64,000 nucleotides of DNA from Rathayibacter sp. VKM Ac-2857 (GTDB lineage Bacteria; Actinomycetota; Actinomycetes; Actinomycetales; Microbacteriaceae), in contig NZ_JABMLE010000002.1 of the NCBI RefSeq assembly GCF_013205025.1, forward strand, positions 909,775-973,774, in the 5' to 3' direction. This document shows positions 57,876 through 64,000 of this stretch, one piece after another. Below the pieces are notes generated by a model that was not told the DNA's origin, did not search any database, and was given only the letters and a program-made list of their open reading frames with translations. A program made the position numbers and the translations under genes. How positions within the stretch are numbered: position 1 is the stretch's first letter; each line of letters starts with the position of its first letter.

Positions 57876-60029
57876 TCAGCGCTTCGGCGACTTCTCGGGG
57901 GTGGGGAGGGTGCCGGCGGCGCGGGCGGCCTCGTACCAGGCGTGCGCCTCCTCCTGGCGGGTCGCCTCGGCGCCGCTCGCGATCGACGCGCGGATGTGCT
58001 CGGGGCGGTAGCCGAACGCGGCGACCAGGTCGCCGGCGTGCGGGCGCAGGCGCGCGAGCAGGCGGTCGATGTAGGAGGTCACCGCGAGCGCCCGCTGCGA
58101 GGAGAGCCGGCCGTGGATCAGGTGCCAGTCGAGGTGCTTCTCGATCAGCTCGAGGCCGAACAGGTCGCGGAGCCAGGTCAGCACCGTGCGCGTCCCGTCG
58201 TCCTCGATCGCGGCGAGCGCCTCGGTGAACGCCTCCCACTGCAGCAGCTCGGCGTGCGCGCGGGCGGCCTCGATCAGCTCGCTCTGGTGCGCGTTGAAGA
58301 GGCGGGCGGCCTCGTCGGCGGGCAGCTTCGACGCCGAGCGCAGCCGCGACGCGACTCCCGAGACCATGCTCTCGACGCGGTCGGTCAGCAGCTCGCGCTG
58401 CTCGTCGCGGAGCTGGCCGACGGAGCGGGCGGTCGAGCCGCGGTCGGCGACGACCTGCGCGAGCCGTCGCAGTCCGGAGTTGTTGACCGTCGCTCCGGCG
58501 ACCTGGCCGACCGCGTAGCGGGCCAGCTCCCCCGGCTGCGCGTTCTTGAACCGGCGGCCGACGTCGGTCAGCAGTCGCTTGGCGACGAGCTGCAGCAGGA
58601 CGGTGTTGTCGCCCTCGAACGTCGCGTAGACGTCGAGGTCGGCGCGCAGCTGGGTCAGGCGGTTCTCGGCGAGGAAGCCGGCGCCGCCGCAGGCCTCGCG
58701 CGCCTCCTGCAGGGTGTCGAGGGCGTGCCAGGTGGACAGCGCCTTGAGACCCGCGGCGAGCGTCTCGAGGTCCTGCCGCGACTCGTCGGTGTCGTTCTTG
58801 CCGGAGAAGACGTCGTCGAAGGCGCGCAGCAGCCTGTCGTGCGCGAAGCCCGCCGCGTAGGTCGTCGCCAGGCGCGGGAGCAGTCGGCGCTGGTGCCGCT
58901 GGTAGTCGAGCAGCACCTCCTCGCGGTCGCCACCGCCGGTGAACTGCCGGCGCTGGTCGCCGTAGGTGATCGCGATGGTCAGCGCGATCTTCGACGCGGC
59001 GACCGAGGCGCCGTCGAGCGAGACGCGCCCCTGCACGAGGGTGCCGAGCATGGTGAAGAAGCGGCGGCCCGGGCTCGCGATCGGCGAGGAGTAGCTGCCG
59101 TCGGCCGCGACGTCGCCGTAGCGGTTGAGCAGGTTCTCGCGCGGCACGCGGACGTGGTCGAAGTGAAGGCGGCCGTTGTCGATGCCGTTCAGCCCGCCCT
59201 TCAGGCCGTCGTCCTCACCGCCGACGCCGGGGAGGAAGGCACCCTCGTCGTCGCGGATCGGCACATAGAACGCGTGCACGCCGTGGTTGACCCCGCGGGT
59301 GACGAGCTGGGCGAAGACGACGGCGGCCCGGCCGTCGACGGCGGCGTTGCCGAGGTAGTCCTTCCAGGCGGCGCGGAACGGGGTGGTCAGGACGAAGTCG
59401 CCGGCCTCCTCGTCGAAGGTCGCCGAGGTCGCGATCGAGGCGACGTCGGAGCCGTGCCCGGTCTCGGTCATCGCGAATGCGCCGGGGATCTCGAGGCTCA
59501 TGATGCCGGGCAGCCACTTCTCGTGGTGCGCCTGCGTGCCGAGGTGCAGGACGGCGGCGCCGAAGAGCCCCCACTGCACGCCCGACTTGATCTGCAGCGA
59601 CGGGTCGGCGGTGACCAGCTCCTCGAAGCCGGCGATATTGCCGCCGTGATCGGCGTCGCCGCCGAGCGCGACCGGGAAGGCGCGGTGCACGCCGCCCTCC
59701 GCCGCGAGGATGCTCATCTGCTGGGTGACCCGGGCGCGGTGCTCGGCCATCGGCAGGCCGTCGGTCCGGTGCAGCTCGGGTCGGGAGGTGAGGGCGCGGG
59801 TGGCGAGGCGCTGCTCGCGCCAGTCGCCGAGGAGCAGCTCGCAGAGGGCCGCGACGTCGACGCCGGGGGCGCCGTCCTCGTCGAGCCGGGCGTCGACCTC
59901 GCTGCCGAGCACGTCGACGGGCGGGGTCGGGGTGATCGGGCCGGAGCGGGAGCGGCGGACCCGGGAGCGCGATCCGGCGCGATCGGCGGCGTCGGCGGCG
60001 GAGTGGGGGCGGGGCGCTGTGGTGCTCAT
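57876..60029 (-). CDS. Acyl-CoA oxidase/dehydrogenase family protein
   Basis: A 717-residue flavoprotein of acyl-CoA oxidase layout. It has an N-terminal helical domain, a beta domain with GAFAMTETGHGSDVASI, RVPRENLLNRYGDV and RRFFTMLGTLVQGRVSLDGASV (FAD contacts), and a C-terminal ACOX-type region (EACGGAGFLAENRL, then TFEGDNTVLLQLVAK with the catalytic Glu). Length matches two-domain ACOX enzymes rather than 380-residue dehydrogenases. ATG at 60029 is chosen; the frame to 60350 runs through repeats. Likely step: first oxidation of fatty-acid beta-oxidation. Confidence 0.9.
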   Translation of the reverse strand: MSTTAPRPHSAADAADRAGSRSRVRRSRSGPITPTPPVDVLGSEVDARLDEDGAPGVDVAALCELLLGDWREQRLATRALTSRPELHRTDGLPMAEHRARVTQQMSILAAEGGVHRAFPVALGGDADHGGNIAGFEELVTADPSLQIKSGVQWGLFGAAVLHLGTQAHHEKWLPGIMSLEIPGAFAMTETGHGSDVASIATSATFDEEAGDFVLTTPFRAAWKDYLGNAAVDGRAAVVFAQLVTRGVNHGVHAFYVPIRDDEGAFLPGVGGEDDGLKGGLNGIDNGRLHFDHVRVPRENLLNRYGDVAADGSYSSPIASPGRRFFTMLGTLVQGRVSLDGASVAASKIALTIAITYGDQRRQFTGGGDREEVLLDYQRHQRRLLPRLATTYAAGFAHDRLLRAFDDVFSGKNDTDESRQDLETLAAGLKALSTWHALDTLQEAREACGGAGFLAENRLTQLRADLDVYATFEGDNTVLLQLVAKRLLTDVGRRFKNAQPGELARYAVGQVAGATVNNSGLRRLAQVVADRGSTARSVGQLRDEQRELLTDRVESMVSGVASRLRSASKLPADEAARLFNAHQSELIEAARAHAELLQWEAFTEALAAIEDDGTRTVLTWLRDLFGLELIEKHLDWHLIHGRLSSQRALAVTSYIDRLLARLRPHAGDLVAAFGYRPEHIRASIASGAEATRQEEAHAWYEAARAAGTLPTPEKSPKR

Positions 60030-60263
60030 GAGGAGGATCCCTTCGACCGTCTTCGGCTCGGACCGCTCGCGATCGGCCGGAACGGAGGATCGAGCGGTCG
60101 ATCCCGTCGCTGCAGTGCGTCGGGAGGCGGTGCTCCTGCACGGTAGGTCGGGCCGGTGGATCGCGGAAACGTTCCGTCGCGCGACGACAAAGGGCGCCGG
60201 GCGCGGGCGGGGGCGGGTTGTCGGAAGGGACCAGCGGGGGGGATGCTGGATCGGTCTCGGGCC

Positions 60264-60575
60264 TCGGGTCTGCAGACATGGCCTGCTGACGGGGGTGGGT
60301 CTCGATACGCCGCCTGCGGCGGCTACTCGACCAGCATGTGGAGACGCCACTGCAGGATCACGGGAGCAGCATGGAGGGGGCCGATCATGCTGATCGAGCA
60401 GCCCGCGGAGCGGGCGTATCGAGATCCGGTGGCGCCGACCGGCTGGTCTGCAGACCCGGCCTGCTGGCTGCGGTGGGTCTCGATACGCCGCCTGCGGCGG
60501 CTACTCGACCAGCATGAGCCGGATCCCATCATGCTGATCGAGTAGCCCGCGCAGCGGGCGTATCGAGATCCACCC
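60264..60575. repeat. REP-like cluster 8
   Basis: Lies in the 619-bp gap between the divergent acyl-CoA oxidase and membrane-protein genes. Units: forward (about 60298-60338), reverse (about 60387-60425), linker, forward (about 60475-60515) and reverse (about 60531-60572), separated by unrelated spacers. The rest of the gap (60030-60263) holds no gene; it contains GGAAACGTTCC (60165-60175), a short palindrome. Confidence 0.82.
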
Positions 60576-60648
60576 GCATGCGGGGTGGTGCTCCTTCGTC
60601 TCCACCGCTGCCCTGGGGTGGCGGGAGGGGCGTGGCTAGGCTCGGGGC

Positions 60649-61131
60649 ATGAGCGAGCCGCAGCTGCCTCCGCCCCTGCCGCCCCGCCGCGAGAGCCGGC
60701 CGGACTGGCGGCCGCCCACCTCGATGGAGTCCGTGCAGGCCCTGGAGTCGGCGCGGCCCTCGGGGCCCGGCACGCCGTGGACCGCGGCGCGGCAGCGACG
60801 CCCGGTGCGCGTCTGGGACCTCGTGCTGACCATGACGCTGATCCTGTGCGCGCTCGGGGCGACGCTGCTGCTGTCCTACTTCGGGCTGTTCTTCGCGATG
60901 GCGAGCGACGCCTGCATGGGTGCGAACGACTGCAACGGCGACCTGATCGGCTGGGGCGTGCTCGTCGCGGCGGGCGGGGTGTGGGTCCCGTTCCTGGCGG
61001 CGATCGCCGTGTCGATCGTGCTGCTGGTGGTGCGGCGGATCGCCTTCTGGGTGCCGATCGCGGGGCTCGCCCTGTCGTTCTGCTGCACCCTGCTCGGCGG
61101 CTGGATGGCCTCGACCGGCGCGGACGGCTGA
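60649..61131 (+). CDS. Membrane protein of unknown function
   Basis: A 160-residue protein with a Pro-rich, cytoplasmic N-terminus (PPPLPPRRESRPDWRPP) and three to four membrane helices (about 62-85, 100-120, 130-155). A Cys pair flanks the first external loop (DACMGANDCNG). The -10-like TAGGCT (60637-60642) is 6 nt before the ATG, so it is probably leaderless. No family recognised. Confidence 0.75.
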   Translation: MSEPQLPPPLPPRRESRPDWRPPTSMESVQALESARPSGPGTPWTAARQRRPVRVWDLVLTMTLILCALGATLLLSYFGLFFAMASDACMGANDCNGDLIGWGVLVAAGGVWVPFLAAIAVSIVLLVVRRIAFWVPIAGLALSFCCTLLGGWMASTGADG

Positions 61132-61242
61132 GCGAGGGCGCTCAGGCCGACCCGCGGGGTCGTCGCCGACGCGGGGTCGTTGCCGACGTGGGGGTCAGCA
61201 CCGCCGCTGAGTCAGCGGGCGGTGTTCGAGAGCCGCCGCGGC

Positions 61243-63333
61243 TCAGTAGCTGTCCCAGCCGGGGTCCTCGTCGGGCTCCTCCGGCGGGACCCAGTCGTCC
61301 TCCGGCGGGGCGGAGGAGACCGGCGGGCCGGAGCGCTCGCCGCCGAAGGACGGGCGTGCGCCGGGCGATCGGCCGGCCGTCGCCCGGGCGGCGGGCTGGC
61401 GACGCGCGGGAGCAGCCTCCTGGTTCGCGTCGGGCTCGGCGATCTCGGGCGTCTCGCCCGCGACCACGGCGAGCACCGCCGCGCCGTAGGTGATCAGCTT
61501 CTTCTGGCCGACACCGCCGATGACGCTGAGGGCGTCGATCGTGGTCGGCTCGACCGTGGCGATCTCGCGGAGGGTCGCGTCGTTGAAGACGACGTAGGCG
61601 GGAACCGACTGCGCGCGCGCCTGGGCGACGCGCCACTCCCGGAGCCGCTCGAACAGGGGCTGCGCCTCGGCGGAGAGGTCGGAGACGGTGGAGCGGCCGG
61701 ACCGCGACGAGCCGCTCGAGCGCGCGGGTCGCTCGGGTTCCTGCCGCAGCTCGACCTTGCGCTCGCCGCTCAGCACCGACGCCGACTCCGGCGTGAGCAC
61801 GAGCGTGCCGAAGCCGTCGTCGTTCACGCCGAGCAGGCTCTGCGCGAGGAGCTGGCGGGCGACGCCGCGCCACTGGGTGTCGCTGAGGTCGGTGCCGATC
61901 CCCCAGGTGGCGATCGAATCGTGCTTGTGCTGGGTCGTGCGCGGAGTGGTCTTGCCGCGCAGGATGTCGATGATGTGGCCGGCGCCGAACTGCTGGTTGC
62001 GCTCGCGCTTGAGCCGGACCACCGTCGAGAGGAACTTCTGCGCGGCGACCGTGCCGTCCCACGAGGCGGGCGGCTCGAGGCAGGTGTCGCAGTTGCCGCA
62101 GGGGGTGCTCTCCTGGCCGAAGTAGGCGAGGAGGTTCACCCGGCGGCACTGCACCGTCTCGGAGAGGGCGAGCATCGCGTCGAGGTGCGCGGACATCCGT
62201 CGCCGGTGCGCGAGGTCGCCCGGGGACTCGTCGATCATCCGGCGCTGCTGGACGACGTCCTGCAGGCCGTAGGCGAGCCACGCCGTGGAGGGGAGGCCGT
62301 CGCGGCCGGCGCGACCCGTCTCCTGGTAGTAGCCCTCGACCGACTTCGGCAGGTCGATGTGCGCGACGAAGCGGACGTCGGGCTTGTCGATGCCCATGCC
62401 GAACGCGATGGTGGCGCAGACGATGACGCCCTCCTCGCGGAGGAAGCGCGACTGCGCGGCGGCCCGGACCCGGGCGTCGAGACCCGCGTGGTAGGCGACC
62501 GCGTCGAAGCCGGCGGCGCGCAGGGCCTCGGCCGTCGCCTCCACGCTCTTGCGAGAGAGCGCGTAGACGATGCCCGCGTCGTCGGCGTGCTCGCGCTTGA
62601 GGAAGTCGATCAGCTGCTTGCGCGGCTCGACCTTGTTGACGATGCGGTACTGGATGTTGGGGCGGTCGAAGCTGGAGATGAAGTGGCGGGCCGCGCCGAG
62701 GTGCAGGCGGGTGGTGATCTCGCGGTGCGTCGCCTCGGTGGCGGTCGCGGTGAGGGCGATGCGCGGGACGTCGGGCCAGCGCTCGGCCAGCTCGCCGAGG
62801 GCGAGGTAGTCGGGGCGGAAGTCGTGGCCCCACTGGCTCACGCAGTGCGCCTCGTCGATCGCGAACAGCGCGATGCGGCCGCGGGCGAGGAACTGCTTGG
62901 TGCCCTCGTTGCCGAGGCGCTCGGGGGCGACGTAGAGGAGGTCGAGCTCGCCGTCGAGGTAGGCGCGCTCGACGCGCTGGCGCTCACCCATGTCCTGGGT
63001 GGAGTTGAGGAACTCGGCGCGGACGCCGTTCGCGCGGAGGGCGTCGACCTGATCCTGCATCAGGGCGATCAGCGGCGAGACGACGACGCCGGTGCCCGGC
63101 CGGACGATCGAGGGGATCTGATAGCAGAGCGACTTGCCGCCGCCCGTGGGCATGAGCACGACCGCGTCGCCGCCGCCGATCACCTGCTCGACGATGGCCT
63201 GCTGCTCGCCGCGGAACGAGCCGTAGCCGAAGACCCGCTCGAGGATCTCCTGGGCCGCGGCGGAGGAGCCGGCCGGGGCGTCCGCGGTCGGGCGCTCGGC
63301 GGTCGAGAGGGCGGTCGCGGTCGGCTCAGTCAC
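61243..63333 (-). CDS. recQ: ATP-dependent DNA helicase RecQ
   Basis: A 696-residue SF2 3'-5' helicase. Walker A MPTGGGKSLCYQIPS, Walker B with aromatic-rich loop DEAHCVSQWGHDFRPDY, motif VI QETGRAGRDGLPS, the zinc-binding RQC Cys set (CRRVNLLAYFG, then CGNCDTC) and a C-terminal HRDC domain (LFERLREWRVAQARAQSVPAY). An acidic tail follows. GTG at 63333 lies 7 nt after -10-like TAGAGT (63341-63346), so I prefer it over the upstream start at 63465, whose extra residues run into the repeat region. Confidence 0.94.
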   Translation of the reverse strand: MTEPTATALSTAERPTADAPAGSSAAAQEILERVFGYGSFRGEQQAIVEQVIGGGDAVVLMPTGGGKSLCYQIPSIVRPGTGVVVSPLIALMQDQVDALRANGVRAEFLNSTQDMGERQRVERAYLDGELDLLYVAPERLGNEGTKQFLARGRIALFAIDEAHCVSQWGHDFRPDYLALGELAERWPDVPRIALTATATEATHREITTRLHLGAARHFISSFDRPNIQYRIVNKVEPRKQLIDFLKREHADDAGIVYALSRKSVEATAEALRAAGFDAVAYHAGLDARVRAAAQSRFLREEGVIVCATIAFGMGIDKPDVRFVAHIDLPKSVEGYYQETGRAGRDGLPSTAWLAYGLQDVVQQRRMIDESPGDLAHRRRMSAHLDAMLALSETVQCRRVNLLAYFGQESTPCGNCDTCLEPPASWDGTVAAQKFLSTVVRLKRERNQQFGAGHIIDILRGKTTPRTTQHKHDSIATWGIGTDLSDTQWRGVARQLLAQSLLGVNDDGFGTLVLTPESASVLSGERKVELRQEPERPARSSGSSRSGRSTVSDLSAEAQPLFERLREWRVAQARAQSVPAYVVFNDATLREIATVEPTTIDALSVIGGVGQKKLITYGAAVLAVVAGETPEIAEPDANQEAAPARRQPAARATAGRSPGARPSFGGERSGPPVSSAPPEDDWVPPEEPDEDPGWDSY

Positions 63334-63449
63334 CCGTGGAACTCTACCCGCCGCCTCCGACGCGGCCCCGGGCGAGCGGCGTTCTGGGGAGGGTCGCGGC
63401 AGGTGCGGGGCTGGGGAGGAGGGGCGGGCGCGGTGGCGCGGCGGCTGCT

Positions 63450-63909
63450 CGGGCACCTCCGGCACGCGGATCGATCCTCGGCTCGCCGGAATCCGTCGGT
63501 CTCACGAGCCGAAGGTGGAATCGCGAGCCGGACGTGCGGGGAAAGCACCCCCGGCTCGCGGAAGCACCTCGGGCACGCAGAAACGCGGCGATTGCGCGAG
63601 CCGGAGCCGACATCGCAAGCCGAACCTGGTGGGAGAGACCTCCGGCGCGCGGGAACACCTCGGGCACGCAGCAACCGACCGAAATCACGAGCCCGAGCCG
63701 ACATCACGAACCGAACATGAAGCCGGAGCACCCCCGGCACGCGGGGACACCTCGGGCACGCAGAAACCGACCGAAACCACGAGCCCGAGCCGACATCACG
63801 AGCCGGAGATGGAGCCGGAGCACCTCCGGCGCGCGGACAGACCCTCGGCACGTGGGGTCCGGCCGGATTCGCGAGCCGGGGGTGGAATCGCGAGCCGAGG
63901 GCGCCGGCG
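63450..63909. repeat. Array of five degenerate 92-bp tandem units
   Basis: Aligning the CCGG of the (A/G)CACCTCCGG or CACCCCCGG motif gives positions 63459, 63551, 63642, 63734 and 63826, a period of 91-92 bp. Each unit also carries CACCTCGGGCACGCAG and a GCGAGCCGG doublet. The period is not a multiple of three and no CDS fits. This explains most of the 604-bp gap between recQ and the last gene. Confidence 0.8.
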
Positions 63910-63937
63910 TCGGGCGGGTCGAGGTGGGGCGGGCGGG

Positions 63938-64000
63938 TCAGAGCTCGGTGATCGTCTTGGTGTCGCCGTTCCAGAAGCGGATGCCCGCGAGGCCGACGGT
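63938..64000 (-). CDS. C-terminal end of a gene running out of the window
   Basis: Only the last 20 codons are visible: TVGLAGIRFWNGDTKTITEL and TGA. Codon use and the open frame are consistent with a real gene transcribed toward the 92-bp array, but nothing can be said about its function. Confidence 0.5.
   Translation of the reverse strand, partial: TVGLAGIRFWNGDTKTITEL

Noticed and set aside
60165-60175. GGAAACGTTCC palindrome upstream of the acyl-CoA oxidase gene as a LacI or TetR operator
   Set aside because: Too short and with no clear -10/-35 around it; recorded only as a possible site within the cluster 8 gap.

Overview
The window is about 70% GC with dense, largely minus-strand gene order, many GTG starts, -10-only leaderless promoters and tRNAs without encoded CCA. 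The syntenic core ftsH-folE-folP-folB-folK-DUF3180-PH-PH-DUF2520 followed by panC-lysS, plus tilS-hpt next to ppa, clpC next to an actinobacterial ArgA, and the Glu-Asp-Phe tRNA cluster, point to the chromosome of a Microbacteriaceae actinobacterium. A Rathayibacter-like genus is my best guess, inferred from gene content only. No phage, plasmid, transposase or CRISPR system is visible.

Layout. 1-7.5 kb: DUF2207 membrane protein, small secreted protein, argA, clpC and a divergent LAETG-anchored surface protein. 7.5-17.8 kb: LCP protein, pirin, type II NADH dehydrogenase, AraC regulator, cardiolipin synthase with a small partner, a secreted HEMLH protein, lysS and panC. 17.9-19.6 kb: an MFS exporter and a large composite repeat, apparently inserted between panC and DUF2520. 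19.6-27.5 kb: the compact folate/ftsH operon, mostly with overlapping stop/start codons. 27.7-33.3 kb: an accessory block (YhgE-type protein with its TetR regulator, lipid kinase, GH76) between ftsH and hpt. 33.3-39.2 kb: hpt, tilS, ppa, two paralogous cell-wall hydrolases and three tRNAs. 39.5-48.5 kb: CPBP protease, small alarmone synthetase, DHA2 exporter, zinc protease, two MarR regulators, pip and MATE. 49-56.4 kb: a secreted GH43 glycosidase locus with a LacI-type protein that lacks its DNA-binding domain. 56.8-64 kb: mdh, acyl-CoA oxidase-like gene, membrane protein, recQ, a 92-bp tandem array and the end of another gene.

Non-coding structure is the most unusual part. (i) Eight intergenic clusters of a REP/BIME-like palindrome (TCGAtACGCCC...GGGCTACTCGA) include two modular copies of about 330 bp in opposite orientation, 37 kb apart. 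(ii) Two almost identical 59-bp elements with perfect 22-bp arms sit 3' of tilS and mdh. (iii) Five 92-bp degenerate tandem units lie upstream of recQ. (iv) clpC and ftsH share an identical 14-bp ClgR-like box, each exactly 28 bp upstream of its -10. (v) Twenty genes carry TANNNT 6-9 nt before the start codon, which implies leaderless mRNAs and fixes several starts. (vi) Clear operators sit in front of the TetR, MarR and LacI genes.
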